Source of the DNA: Harmonia axyridis
Taxonomy: Eukaryota; Arthropoda; Insecta; Coleoptera; Coccinellidae
Assembly: GCF_914767665.1 (NCBI RefSeq)
Contig: NC_059501.1
Location: forward strand, 33,022,501-33,086,500
Direction of reading: 5' to 3'
Length of the DNA stretch: 64,000 nucleotides
The notes under the pieces are model-generated. The model saw nothing but the letters and a program-made list of their open reading frames with translations. It was not told the origin of the DNA and did no database searches. The position numbers were made by a program, and so were the translations under genes. Below are positions 12,427 through 24,320 of this stretch, piece after piece. The stretch's first letter is position 1; each line of letters begins with the position of its first letter.

Positions 12427-13473
12427 TTATTATTATCCCCGACTATACGCATAGGATTTCTCCTCGCCGTCGGCTTCTCACTCCTCGCTAAGAGGAACAT
12501 TCACTCAATCCCAGATATTTAAAATAGAGCTCGGTCGTGTCCGGTCCTTGTGGTTCCCCTGGTTCTCGTCGAACTTCTGGTCCTCTTACACGCGATCCTT
12601 GGACCTGTCCTTCGCTTCCTAGGAATTTTCTCACCGTCCGTGCAGTACCTAAAAGAACAGCTTTTTGCAATATATTCCATATATACTCACTAAGTCCTAG
12701 TTGCTTGATATTTCTCTTGAGATTTTTGGGTACTATTCCTGTTGTTGAGATGATAATTGGAATAGTTCTCGTTGATATCATTCCCCACTGGCGCTTTATC
12801 TGAAATTCGAGGTCCCTATATATTTTGAAATTTTTTCGACCTCTTTTTGACGCATGTTGTTGTTATTAGGTATTGCTACGTCGATTAGTATTGCTGCCTT
12901 TTGATGTTTATCAACTAGCAATATGTCTGGCCTGTTGTGGGGGACTGTTTTATCAGTCAAAACTATACGATCCCAGTACAGTTTATAGCGTTCGTTTTCC
13001 AGGATGGTTTCCGGTCGGTACTTGTAGTATGCCACTTTTTCAGAATGAATTAGTGTTAATTTAGTTGCCATTTCTTGGTGTAGTATCTTTCCTACTGCAT
13101 CGTGTCTCCCTTTTTATTCATTTCCTGCAAACATTTGACATTCTCCCGTGATATGTTGGATTGTCTCATTCGTTGGACACCCATAACGGCATCGATCGTC
13201 AGTAATAGTTCGATCCTTCATGATATGCTTGCAGTAATTTCTTGTTGAGATCACTTGATCTTGGATGGCTAAAAGAAATCCTTCCTTTTCTGGATACATC
13301 GCACCTGATGTGAGCCAATAGTTCGACGCTTCAATGTCGACATGATCCTGGTTCACCTCGTTGAAATGTCGTCCATGTAGGGGTTTTTCTCTCCATCTTT
13401 GCAGTTTTTCTTGGATTGTCTGGTGGTTGTATGACAATTGCTCCTTGTGCAGTTGTATTATTATTATTATTAT
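12427..13473 (-). mobile_element. 5'-truncated RLE-type non-LTR retrotransposon (Dong/R4-like) between TAA repeats
   Basis: On the minus strand the fragment begins just after a run of six TAA-type triplets (plus 13456-13473, TAT repeats) and ends at another short TAA run (plus 12427-12437). It encodes the end of a retrotransposon polyprotein: a CCHC zinc knuckle followed by a restriction-like endonuclease motif. R4-clade elements such as Dong of Bombyx are known to insert in TAA repeats, and the two flanking runs fit that habit. The 5' part (reverse transcriptase) is missing, as is usual for target-primed insertions. A GC-richer 3' region (12500-12640) follows the coding part. Confidence 0.82.
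12488..13455 (-). pseudogene. C-terminal endonuclease part of an R4/Dong-like ORF, broken
   Basis: Three consecutive pieces of one reading frame are visible. The first (13455-13114) ends with a zinc knuckle CRYGCPTNETIQHITGEC (CX3CX7-8HX4C type). After one in-frame TAA (plus 13111-13113) comes 13110-12822, with the endonuclease signature: YYKYRPETIL, then RPDILLVDK and IDVAIP, i.e. the RPD-X(n)-D core of the PD-(D/E)XK fold. A one-base frameshift near 12820 separates it from the last piece (about 12815-12488), which includes TIPIIISTTGIVPKNL, a phrase common at the end of this protein family. In life this domain nicks the target for target-primed reverse transcription. With one stop, one frameshift and no RT domain this copy is dead. 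The family is known for RLE elements; the R4/Dong placement is an inference from the TAA flanks. Confidence 0.85.
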
Positions 13474-13795
13474 CAATTACATACTTCGAAAAATAATTAT
13501 TTTCACTGAACAGATTTCTTGATCCCATTCGAATATTGGAGATATAAACTATTCATAAAAAAAGCCAATTGAATAATAATAGTTTATTCATGCTAACATA
13601 TACTAAAAATGCTCATTTACGTCAATCACGAACCAAAAAAAAAAACAATACATAAAACATAAAATATCACTCCTCAAAATCAGAAAAATCGCAGAAATAT
13701 TAAAAATTAACGAGAAATGCTTCTGTTTAGTTGAAGTAGATAATTTTCGAGGATATCTATCGGTACAGAACATACATTTTCTTTATTAACTGCAC

Positions 13796-13799
<4 letters not shown>

Positions 13800-13826
<27 letters not shown>
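13800..13826. repeat. (ATA)n microsatellite
   Basis: A run of about nine ATA/TAA triplets in otherwise unremarkable AT-rich DNA. It is the same repeat type that borders the retrotransposon fragment to its left. Confidence 0.9.
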
Positions 13827-13948
13827 CATATTTATTTTCATAATCAAAATTTACACTCAGAAAAGAAAACAAGTCAAGCATAAGGAAGCTAACAGAAAAT
13901 AATACTTGATTACATATAGTGATGTCTATACAGGAAACTTATAATTTA

Positions 13949-13952
<4 letters not shown>

Positions 13953-14000
<48 letters not shown>
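13953..14000. repeat. (TA)n microsatellite
   Basis: About 24 TA units without interruption, directly preceding the GAGATCC motif cluster. A similar tract borders the inverted cluster at 25.3 kb. Confidence 0.95.
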
Positions 14001-14005
<5 letters not shown>

Positions 14006-14290
14006 GTGTAGGAATACGAGATCCGTATACAGCCAAGTTATCAACGCTACGAGATCATGAGATCCGATGGCCGGATCTCGTAACGTATTTCGTTCATTTT
14101 TGGTATCCTGAGGTAGTATATATCATTCTGGCGAAGTTTGAGATGGAGCTCATAGCGGTCACTAATTACATGCAAATTGTACAAATGAAGTTCGGGAAAA
14201 TTGGCGCTGGCATCGAAAATGTATATCGTCCTAGAGGTGTCGTGCGTACTTTGGGAGATCCTTGAATTGCAACACTGTGTGGATCTCGGA
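14001..14290 (+). repeat. GAGATCC motif cluster, copy 1
   Basis: The 7-mer GAGATCC or its complement GGATCTC occurs at 14018, 14059, 14073, 14255 and 14281, plus a GAGATC variant at 14051. That is far above the roughly 0.03 expected in a stretch this size. The portion 'acgagatcc...caacgctacgag' also occurs, inverted, at 25480-25515, and both copies abut a (TA)n tract. The cluster includes a 25-bp imperfect palindrome at about 14056-14082. An 88-codon frame runs through it but shows no known motif. Confidence 0.75.
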
Positions 14291-14299
14291 AAGTCGAAA

Positions 14300-16480
14300 C
14301 TCTTTATCAATTTGATGAATTAAATACATACCTATTATTCATGTCATGACTCGTGGTGATTTATCTAAGTGGAATGACGAGAAGGGTTTGGGAATGCATT
14401 TATTTCGCTTTCTGATACTCTAATTCCTGACAACGCTTGAAAGTCTAGCTAGGGCAGTTTGAACTGTTATTTCGATAAGTGTATAGGATGGTCTTTGTTG
14501 GAAATTTTCAACTTTTTAATGTAGGTGTTCGAATATACATAAGTAAAATTGAACGAAATGAATAAGAGCGAGTTTTATCTAATGAATAAATGATATTCAT
14601 CGAAGTATTTCATATTTATGAGGAAAAAATTATCTCTTCTTCAATACTATAAATGAAATCATTCGAGACGTACGTTTCCTTTCCTAATTTAATGTACTCG
14701 AGACAGAAAAATATTGAGTACTCGTACCTTTGCATAATGTTGTTCTAGGCTTTGATCATAAAATATTTATTGATAGAGCTCAAATTCAAGAGCCAATATG
14801 TTGAATTGATTTTATAAACCATAAATCAATTCATGGAAATTTTTGGAGTATCTTCTTGAAAATCGGTCAATAGATATTTCTTTGGAATTTTGTTATTGTC
14901 AATTTATAATTCTAAGAACGGATATGATTATGTCGGATCGCAGATCAATTAGTTTTAGGCTGAGAGTGACGTCGCTGAATAATTAAAAAAAAAATTGTTG
15001 GAGGAAAAGTTTCGTTACATTTTCCCAAGAAAAATTTTCTATGAAAATTGATATGTTACACCAGCCTACTGAATCGGATTTTGTATCCAACAATAAACAG
15101 AAGTACCTACTGAAGATTAATGTAGGGTGGAATGCAAAATATCATATCTGGGACACGTACCAAATGATTTCGAATTATACTAGGCGGATTGTAGGTATCA
15201 TTGACAAGCTTCAATATTTTCTACAATTTCTCGTATATACCGAATATTCGTCTATGGCTTTTTTTGGAAAAACTTAGGTATTGTTGAATGTAATTTCCTT
15301 TGCTCTGTTGTATTTGTCAATCAGTAATATGTAAGAGAAGAAGATTTCTTCTTATAGGGTATTCCCCGAAAACTCTCGTTTTCTTTTGAAAAATGAATTT
15401 TTTGCTAGAAGACTAATGATAATATAACTCAATTCATTGCAAACAAAGGTGCTAACTCTTTTTACTAAATGAAAACATTTCTAACAAGTAACTTTGAATT
15501 TGAGGTCAATACTCCTATCTAAAACATCATTTTTAATTAGAACATCTTCTTCGAATTGCTTGAATTCCAATTTCAGAAAGAATCAAATCTTAAAATTTTT
15601 GTTGATTATTCTCTCGGAAATGGATAAGTTCAGAGCCTTCGACGATGAGTACCGTTTTTCAAATTGTGATATAAAAGAGGCGAAGCTATTTTGTTACCAT
15701 AATACAAGAGCGCTCACATAATTTTGCGATTTAATAACTGTTGGTTATTTAAAAGGTAGCACCTGCTTGTTATTTTTTCAGTGGGAACAAACATGAGGAA
15801 GGTATCCAATTATTTATAACAAATTATTTATTAAATGAACAATTTGAGTTTCAATGCGAATATTATTCTTTAACATGAAATAGCAGGATGAACTATGAAA
15901 ATTGGTTAGTACATATGAATAATAAGTCGAATAAAATTATTGTATATCAAGAGAGACTACACCTACAACTCAATTTCGAAAATTTTAAATTAAAACCGAT
16001 TTTTGCACCAAACGTCTCAAATTGAATCTGCTGATTGAAGAGATTTATATTGGAATCTACTAAGAATGATGTAATAAGAAATATGCTTTTGCTTGTGTGT
16101 TTCTCACACCATTCCACTCTAAATCCCGTAGCTCTAAGCTGACATTAAATTCCACCTCAGATTCCACTAGTTAAGATGCGAGTTTAACAAAAAGGTTTTT
16201 TATGATTCCAGGTTATTTTCCATCAAATTGCACCGCACATTTGTGTTTTCTAGAATAGAACCTTTACAAAAAAGATTTTACACGAGAAATAAACCACAAA
16301 ATTTCATTCAATATCAAGGAAATTTGATGTGGAAAGTTGACATAATATATAATAGGAATTCCTTCGGAATTCGAAAAATTCTTAAACGATTTTTTTCAGT
16401 AGTTTTTATGGTTTAAAGAATACTCTTAACAGATCATAGAAATTAATTAACGTGTCAGAGACATAAAGCAAAGTTGGTGT
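14300..16480. other. Non-genic stretch
   Basis: No exon with credible splice sites, no RNA gene and no recognised element. Open frames at 15041-15277 and 15494-15721 (plus) have no recognisable sequence features. Confidence 0.55.
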
Positions 16481-16485
16481 TTCAT

Positions 16486-17385
16486 AAATGGGACACTCTA
16501 AATATGTAGAGTTCCATTTAAAAAACAAGAAACTGCGTTGAAAAGTTTTTCAACCTCAGAATTGTCGAAAAGTGTACCGTTATCGATTTTTCAAAAATGT
16601 CATCTGTTTCAAAGATTGAGTAATTTGTCTTTATTATTTGATGGGACGCCCTATATATAAATATTTCTCGATGATTAAAAAGTAAAATAACTTATTTCCG
16701 CTTTATATAATATAAAGCGGAATTTCCGACAAGTAAAGACTGAAACAATCAAACACTAAATATTTCTCATTTATCTGCACATTTAATTCATTTTGTGTTC
16801 ATCGTAGAATTGTAATCCAGTCATTAAAGTGTCCAATTTTCAAAATACCAACACTCCTCTATATCTCTGAATCGATATTTGATTTCTAATTAAGTGGGAA
16901 CACCCTATATATAACTCAATTACAATAATACGAAGAATACAAAATGAATTGATCTCGAAATTGATGAAAAATATGTATATATGAGGTGTGCCATCAAAAC
17001 GGTGTCCTATGTTTGAAACGGATAACAGAAATTTTTTTTTGACTGGATAGATTTAAATATGTTTCATTTCTTTCGGGATCTAACTGATGAATTAGATCTC
17101 GAAATAAGTGAAACGATAAAACGATTATTAATTCCTATGCTGTGTTATTCTTAAAATATTGACCATTAAAATTACTGGAATAACGGGAAATAAATTGAAT
17201 CTCAAGATAAATGAAAAATATTTATATACGAGGTGTCCCATCAAAACAACGAAGTCAAAAATACAATATCTTTGAAACAGATAACATTTTTTAAAAAGCG
17301 ATAACGGGATGCTTTTCGACAAATCTGCGGACAAAAAACTGCGTCGAAAAATATATGGTGTACCATTTGAGAAACATCAATTTTA
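16486..17385. repeat. Inverted pair of a diverged repeat
   Basis: The segment 16500-16670 (phrases 'gtcgaaaagtgtaccgttat' and 'tgatgggacgccctatatat') is matched in inverted orientation by 17220-17375 ('ataacgggatgcttttcgac', 'acgaggtgtcccatcaaaac'). A third partial copy is at 16975-17030. All carry a 'gatgggacaccNc/tatat' end typical of insect TIR elements. Divergence is about 20%. The spacer holds no gene. Confidence 0.65.
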
Positions 17386-17506
17386 CTCTTTATTTTTTTA
17401 ACGGTAGGTAATGATTTCTATGATGTGTTATCAGTATCATATGAAACATAAAAATTACTGAAGACAGTATTTTAGAATGTATTGAATATCTTGAATATAA
17501 GATATA

Positions 17507-18113
17507 TACAGGGTGTTTCCTAAACATGCGGCAAAAATTCAGGGGGTTGTTCCTTGGACTATTCTAAGAATATTTTGTCCTTTGATGATTTTTGAAAAAC
17601 CTATTTGTTTCGAAGATATAGGGGAAACAAAATTTCGGATAATAACATTTTATTTTGAAAAATTACATGAAAATTCAACTCAACCTACAAAAATTGTTGA
17701 AAATGACCACCTCTAGCCAGCATACAAGCATCCAATCTTCTCCTCATTGACTGCCGAACCCTTTCAAAAACACCAGGATCATTTCTTATTAAGTTACACC
17801 CAGCAATGATCCGATTTCGCAAGTCTTCCACATTTTCTACTGGAGTGGTATAAACTAATAAAAACTGGCCGTTTTTAGTAATTGGAATGTTATTAAACAA
17901 ATTTAAAAATAAATTGTACCTACTTAGTAAACACAGTGCGGTACGCATTTTTATTTAAACTATTATTAATTTTAAAAATATGAAAAATGTTGTTCGCCCT
18001 GTATCTTCGAAACAAAGAGGTTTTTCAAAAATCATCCAAGGACAAAACATGCTTAAAATAGTCCAAGGAACAACCCCCTGAATTTTTGCCGCATGTTTAG
18101 GAAACACCCTGTA
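17507..18113 (-). mobile_element. Long-TIR DNA transposon derivative (ACAGGGTGTTTCCTAAAC ends)
   Basis: Left 17507-17632 and right 17990-18113 are inverted repeats of about 120 bp, starting TACAGGGTGTTTCCTAAACA at each end and sharing 'ttcagggggttgttccttgg' and a 'gaaaaacct...tttcgaagata' block. TA borders both ends. The interior (about 350 bp) codes for the C-terminus of a transposase on the minus strand. The element is an internal-deletion derivative; the autonomous parent is not in the window. Confidence 0.88.
17685..17872 (-). pseudogene. Transposase C-terminal fragment (IS630/Tc1-type family)
   Basis: The last ~53 residues of the frame read VYTTPVENVEDLRNRIIAGC through FERVRQSMRRRLDACMLARG and GGHFQQFL, ending in a stop at 17685. 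This C-terminal block (vENveDLrnRI..., VRqSMrRR, GGHFqq.L) is common at the end of insect transposases that carry an N-terminal DUF4817-type helix-turn-helix and a DDE_3 core. The catalytic core is absent. Upstream residues of the same frame (17948-17873) no longer resemble the family. The fragment lies immediately inside the left TIR, where the 3' end of the full gene would be. It is not functional alone; the family assignment is from memory of the motif. Confidence 0.75.
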
Positions 18114-18306
18114 TATTGAAATATTTGAAACAGTAATTTTTCATGAATGTCTTGTAACTTGAGAACTGAGCAAGATATCTATGATCAGCTTTCTGATCTT
18201 GGTTTATTTCGAAAGAAGAGCTCAGGAGTCCTTGAAGATTTTTTCATCTAGTCTTATGAGTCTCGAGATACGTTCAGTGAGCATCGAATTTAGCTCATCC
18301 TGTACA

Positions 18307-18512
18307 TACAGAGTGTCCGGAAACTATTACGCCGAATTGAAAAAGAACAAACTTCTTTGAACGATTTCGGAAAATGTGGAATTAACGAATAAAAATTACA
18401 TTCAATTTTTTATAATCTCTGCAACGAATGATTTTTGGGAAAAAAATGAAGTCTTATTGATTTTTCAAGAGAAATGTTCTGTTTTGGCATCATAGTTTCG
18501 GGACACATTGTA
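18307..18512. mobile_element. Short MITE with ACAGAGTGTCCGGAAACTAT ends
   Basis: The left end reads taCAGAGTGTCCGGAAACTAT and the right end complements CAATGTGTCCCGAAACTAT, with TA at both borders and a total length of about 206 bp. No coding capacity. It resembles the other TA-flanked elements in the window in its end wording but not inside. Confidence 0.75.
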
Positions 18513-19405
18513 TATTAAAACCATCGTTGGTTTGGGTGATTAAATTTGTTCCACTCGAAATGAAAAATTTTCCTTGTGTTCACGACTAATGGATAAAAAT
18601 ATTTTTTCACATTATCTTAGAAATATGTTAGTTTCACATATACCAGAAAGGGTTATTAACAATAAGTTTGAATTACGTCTTGAACATTTATTAGAATTCG
18701 AAGGTTATGTATTAGTAATAGAATATCAAACCATAATAATCATCCTGTGGCTTGAAAGTTATTGCTTTTCAATATTTTCGTATTTGCCGGAGAATATCCT
18801 GCATCTTCGGAACAAAAAATAAACAAAACGTTTGATGGTTCGTTCGGAAGTAATATTAATTGTATTGGTTCCTAAGAGCTATTCTGTTATTTCAAGCGAT
18901 ACTGAAAAATTGATGAACACTCTGTATATGACCGTTTTAGAAAAAGAAACAAACGTTAGAGTTATGCATAATATCGACGTTCCTTCATTCTACCACGACA
19001 GTCCGTCATCTGGTGTCATCTGGAAGAGGAGACCGATATGCAGGGGGCACTTCAAGCGTTGACAGGTATAATTTGCCCAGACGAAGATAATTTTTAACGC
19101 ATTCATATCAGTTTTCTAAACCAACACTGTATCGATATAAGTCTGTAAAATTTTTGTGTTCAACGCTGTCTTGACACATAATTTGAACTAAAAAGAAAAT
19201 AGCGATGTTTAATCGAATTGCCGTAAATGTACGTTATGTTTTACGACCTCCTCATTTTTGAGCTATTGGACCACATAATTTGATCCATTCGCGTTACGTA
19301 GTAGAATTCACTACACAACTCAAACTTCATTAAGTTACATATTTTTCGGAAAAGAATTCACTCTAAAGAACTTAAACTCTACCAATAGCCGTAACTGCTT
19401 TTTTA
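18513..19405. other. Non-genic stretch
   Basis: No gene recognised. A GC-richer patch at 18960-19070 ends an open frame (18832-19062, plus), but it has no recognised domain and no clear splice sites. Confidence 0.5.
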
Positions 19406-19983
19406 TAAAGGGTGTTTCATTGGGCAACAGAAATATTTCACAGGTGCATAGATGACAAACAACCAATGTAGAAATGAATTACAAAGTAATCTTGAAATAA
19501 TTAAGAATTCAATATTTTTCATGATTTATTGTTAGAAGTCATTTCAAACCACTTTCAGGTATCGAAGTTTAAAAACTTCACTTTTACGTTGAAAATTTGT
19601 GCAGTAAAACTGTCTGCGCTAAAATTTGAAGTACACCTCCCAGTTCAGTTTTTAGTTCAGATTTTCAAAATTCCGATCTACAGGGTGTTGTTACGAGGAT
19701 TCAAACGATTCATAATTTTTTGTTAACCCAGACATGGATTTTCGAGGCGGTTATTGCATGATACGTTTGGGCTCTCAATCAGGAATATATTTGCCAAATA
19801 TGAAGAAAATATACCGGGTGGTTCGTTCGATATGGCTTTAGAAAGAAACGGGTGAAATTCAAAAAACACCCTGTATCTCGACTATGAAGACAGTAAGACC
19901 CAATAAATGGGGTATCCCCAGAACCGCCTTGGTGCCACCTATGCACCAGGAAGTATTTCCGTTTTCGAATGAAACACCCTGTA
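19406..19983. mobile_element. Foldback/MITE family 2, copy with shortened left arm
   Basis: It begins TA-AAGGGTGTTTCATTGG and ends ATGAAACACCCTGTA. The right ~300 bp match the right arm of the full element at 39659-40479, sharing 'ggcggttattgca/cgtgatacg', 'gggctctcaat' and 'gaaccgccttggtgcca'. The left arm keeps only about 45 bp ('cacaggtgcata'). Between the arms is a spacer also seen in the 39.7-kb copy ('tttgaagtacac', 'aaaaattatcaa'-type wording). Apparent short proteins in the arms are not genes. Confidence 0.85.
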
Positions 19984-21081
19984 TAATGTGGAAGTCTTTT
20001 TGAATAACTCATTTGGATCAAACACATTGAATACCAGCTGAATATTTTTCTAAAAAGGTGTTGTTTGCAAACCAACTTGTTTGACGTCAAGTAGTCATCA
20101 ATGTAATAAACATATTCTTATGATTTCGAGGGAAATGATATCAACAACAGTACAATGTTGTGTTATATTTTGTTCATTATAGGCAGTCGTAGATTAATCG
20201 TCGTACTATATAAATGTTTGATAATGCATCATTATTGATATATTCGTGTGCTTACATAACTCGTGCTACGCACTCGTTTTCAACATACACACTCATATAA
20301 TAATAATAATTTTATCCCACTTGTATAGAAAATAACTATCATCCACGACTGCTTGATTTTGAAGCTCTAATGCCAATAATTGTGGTTCATTTGCGTTGCG
20401 TAAGAATACTAATCAGGCAATTCATCACGAAATGAACGAATTCAGAAACAGACTCATGAATAACCAGCACTGCTTCTTATATACAGAGTGTAATTGAATG
20501 TCAATATCCATGGAGGTGATTTTGGTGCCCATTTTAAGAAAAAAACTTCATATGAACATATGTCCTAACCTTTTCAGGGTAGTAAAGTTTTCGAAAATAA
20601 TTAATTCATTTTTAATATCTCCAATAACACTTCCGATATTTCAATGAAAGTTGTCATTCATGTACTATGAATCAAGAGGCATTCTTTAATCTATCACCTT
20701 TTTTTTTATTTCCACCAGTGGGTAAATAGGCCGGAAATAGGCAGGTCAAATGACTTGCCTATTTCGGTAGACATTGATAGTATACCACATATTTTTCCTC
20801 AAATAAAAATTATTCTCGAAATTCCCAATCATTTTTCACCAAAGTTGATAATCTAACATTTTTCAATTCGATGCACGGTTTTCGTTAAAAAACTAAAAAC
20901 TGTTTCTCTGCATGATCATAACAATATCGTTCATTTGAAAATATCATCATACAGAGACATAAGTAGATTTTATTATTTCAGACGAAACCCGTGCGTCATC
21001 CAAAAAAAATTCAAAATATCAAATTTAAAATATCCGAAGTGGTATTGTACATATTAAAAATAAATTATTATTTATTATTAT
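19984..21081. other. Non-genic stretch
   Basis: A single TIR-like start ('tatatacagagtgtaattg', 20481) has no partner that I can find. No exon is recognised. Confidence 0.5.
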
Positions 21082-21745
21082 CTATTTATTTCAAAGCTAT
21101 GAGTTTGACTTGAATGAAATTACGCACTCCCTTGAAATACGACAATTTGAAGCCTTCCGTGAAATTTCATGTTCCTCAGTGAACCAGAACCATAGAGCAA
21201 TTGAAAAGGATATCGAAAGGCGACTATCAAATATCTCTGATACCACAGAACCGATAGGATCGAGTTTTCAGAGGCTTTAACTGAAACACAGCCCGGAACT
21301 GTGCGAAATATAAAGCTGATCATATCATCAGTATAATCAAATATAGACCAAGGATAATTCAAGAAAAATATGGAAGATGCCATAATGAGAATTTCGGTAA
21401 TTGATCTTTCGAACGGGTTGCATTTTTACGCATATATAAGAAATAAGCATTTCAAGCTTGTTGCAAAATTTCGAGTGCCTTGCTAGAATAAGGTTTGAAG
21501 TAGTCATACTCATTTCAATTAATTTGAAGATTAATTGATAAAAGAAGTTTTTCCTCCATGATTTCTTGCCAACACTTATATGTAGGGTTTAGCCAATAAC
21601 TGAATTGTAGTTTGATTAATTCAATAATTTTGGTTTGAATCGAATTTCAGTATTGAATTTAGGTGAAAATTCAACATTTTGAGTTTTAAGGAACATTATA
21701 GATCGAATAGTTCCTCTCACTTATCAATCAGATTTAAAAATGTTA
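21082..21745. repeat. Left arm of 3.9-kb inverted-repeat structure
   Basis: 664 bp that recur as the exact reverse complement at 24984-24321, with eight differences that I count and no indels. The arm starts ctatttatttcaaagctatg and ends atttaaaaatgtta. It contains an old interspersed repeat (the 'atttcatgttcctcagtg' / 'ccagaaccatagagc' block, about 21160-21340). The 87-codon open frame inside is repeated in the other arm with one residue changed and shows no domain. Confidence 0.97.
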
Positions 21746-24320
21746 TTATCAGAAGTGGAAGTGACGCTTTTTATTAGGCCGTATATTGAACATAACTAAA
21801 AACATATATTTCAGTAACAAAACATTCATTTTATGGAAATTAAACAGATAATAATCTACAACAGTATCAGTTATTAATGAATAATGAATACATTATTCCT
21901 AGTAAAAACACTGTCCATTTCGTTATAAATGTTATTTGCCTCAAAATTTTGGTCACCGAATCAATTTAATCATTCTGAAAGGTTTTCGATATAATTTGCA
22001 AAATACAGACGGAACGGAAATATATTCTAATAACTTCGTCTGACGTCATGGCGACTTCAACAAGCTTCTCCAAATTTCCTCGAATGTCAGTATTAACACT
22101 TTCATTGATTCCCCTAAATGCTCTTGTGTCGATAGGAAAAGTATCATGTTCACTAGATACTTTATCATTTTACGATTTTCCCTAACCTCATTATTAACAC
22201 TGTTATGAATTTGCTTGAGCACTGTACATAGTAGGTATTTACAATATTTTGTTTCACGAACAATTCAGATTTTATAGCCGGATGAATATGTTTTTTGGAA
22301 ATTTCATGTTTACCTACTCGTAAAACAAGGAATTTCAAGTTATCGTATCCAGTCGAAACGAAAGGGCTTTTTGATTGAAATGTAGCAGGCAGTATCAACA
22401 GAAAAGTTTGTTTTGAATTTCGTTACCGGTTAACCAAATGAGTTTTTCGTGAATGGTTTTTGAAAGAGCACAATAATAATGAAAAGCTAACACAGTCACC
22501 GTTACTTGCACGGTTACTTGACACAACCCCCTTATGTTAGAAATCACTCGATTACTCAAATTGACCGATCAAGAAATTCAGAATTCACTCAGATTTAACG
22601 AAATGAAACAAAGAAAACAAAAAATTTGTGCATCCCAAACTTTCTCTTATTTTAACACGTTATTCTAACTAGCGATTCGCATCTTGGTCGGCTGGTCAAT
22701 GTTACCAAGTATTCCAATTATCCGCATGGGATTCACTCAACCCAGGATACAATTCAAATTGTCCTTATATTTCTACTTGAGTAATACTCATGCATATTCT
22801 CTCAAGAATATTATATTCAGAGAGGAGTTTTTAATCAACATATTTTTTCGATAATTCAGAAATATTCCTCAGAAGATAAATTTCATTTTAATAACATAAC
22901 ATAACATACTTTATTGATCCTGTAAAACAATAACAATAATTTCTGTTTGTTTTCTTATTTATGTGATAATTGAAAACGTTTTGTGGAAATACGTGTTATA
23001 TGCTATTGACTAAATTTCAGGCAATGCACAAAAAAAAAATGGAATATAGAGTCCGAGAAAGAAATGAAATACAAGAAAAATTAACGAGAATGAGAAACAC
23101 TTTATGTTTTTTATGTCTGATTCTCATACATTATATAGGTAAATTTTTTTTCTGATAAAATTAAGGATTTATCAGTATTATTTTCTTAACATGTATAAAA
23201 ATTGACGAGGGAAATTGTTTCGCTGTCAAAAGCAGGTTCAATTGGTTTTGATATATTTTCTACCCCAACTGTATCATGAAGAACCAATCAAAATATACCT
23301 CGACTTCTAGGACATTGTTGTTATAAAATATAAAGTTCCAAGACAATGAACACCAAGTTGAACGTTTTATGTCCTATTGTCTTCATATTAAAATTGATAT
23401 TGTTTTCGAACTATAATATATATTGATATTGTGTGCTAATGTCCTGAAAGTGGAGGTTATATGAGCAAATATTTCGATTCATTTGAATCATACTATAATA
23501 TAATACATCATTTTAATATGACTCGTTTCTGCTTATATTTGGATCTCTGCCTAATACTTCGACTAAATACTATAGATGATTAGAGATTATAAAAATTTAA
23601 CTCCAAAGTTTTATATATGTATAAGCAGCTGATATTGCTTTCATCGATATAGAAAATAGAATGCAGGTATCAAATCTCAAGAAAGATGTGCACCACTTGC
23701 TCATCAGGTAACACATTTCATCGAAATAACATGAGTTACTTATTAAAAGATAAAACACTTCGAACAAATAATTGTATTTTCCTATATATATAAACATGGG
23801 ATCAATGCATCATTAATATCTATATACTTTATTGTGTAAGTACACACGAATATTTTAATATTCACACAGATACATATAGTACTTACATCGTTTTATCTAA
23901 GACTGTACATTGCTGTACATTGTTTTGATTGAATATTGTGAAATTACACTTTTCCCCTTCTTGATTTCCACTAATCTGAAACGCTCGATTTTGAATCACA
24001 AATAATTACCTTGATGGAAAACTGTATGATATCATCTTTCATCAGTTTTTTCGAGATTACCTGTAGTAAAACTCGACAGCTCTTGTCACCAAAATCAAAA
24101 TACCTTTGATAAAAAGAATTTATGGTTTCATGAAATAGTCCTGTCGATTACTATTTCGGAATCTCATTTTTCCTGTGAAAAATTATGAAAAACACAAACC
24201 AAAATAATGTGTTTCTAACGAGAAGCATTCGTGAAAGATCGTTGTCTTGAACTCAGATTTTTGTTGCCACCAGCACTCATTTTTTCAAAAATAAATGATT
24301 TATTTTTGAAAAATTCAATT
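21746..24320. other. Interior of the inverted-repeat structure
   Basis: 2,575 bp between the two arms. I find no transposase or other recognisable protein; the largest frames (22398-22165 minus, 23797-23597 minus) are featureless. The right part (about 23955-24290) is a copy of the repeat that encloses the recombinase-like exon at 46.2 kb. It shares 'gatttttgttgccaccagca' and lacks the exon. Confidence 0.7.
23955..24290 (+). repeat. Non-coding copy of the 45.94-46.70 kb element
   Basis: It matches the flanks of that element in order: 'aaacgctcgattttgaatcac' region, 'gacagctcttgtcaccaaaa', 'gaaatagtcctgtc', 'atttttcctgtgaaaaa', 'agcattcgtg', 'gatttttgttgccaccagca'. The ~380-bp portion with the recombinase-like frame is absent, so this is a deletion derivative or solo copy. 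Confidence 0.75.

Noticed and set aside
21120..21383. 87-codon frame conserved in both arms of the 21-25 kb structure
   Set aside because: The arms are near-identical DNA copies, so conservation of the frame is expected without selection; no domain, no codon-level signal.
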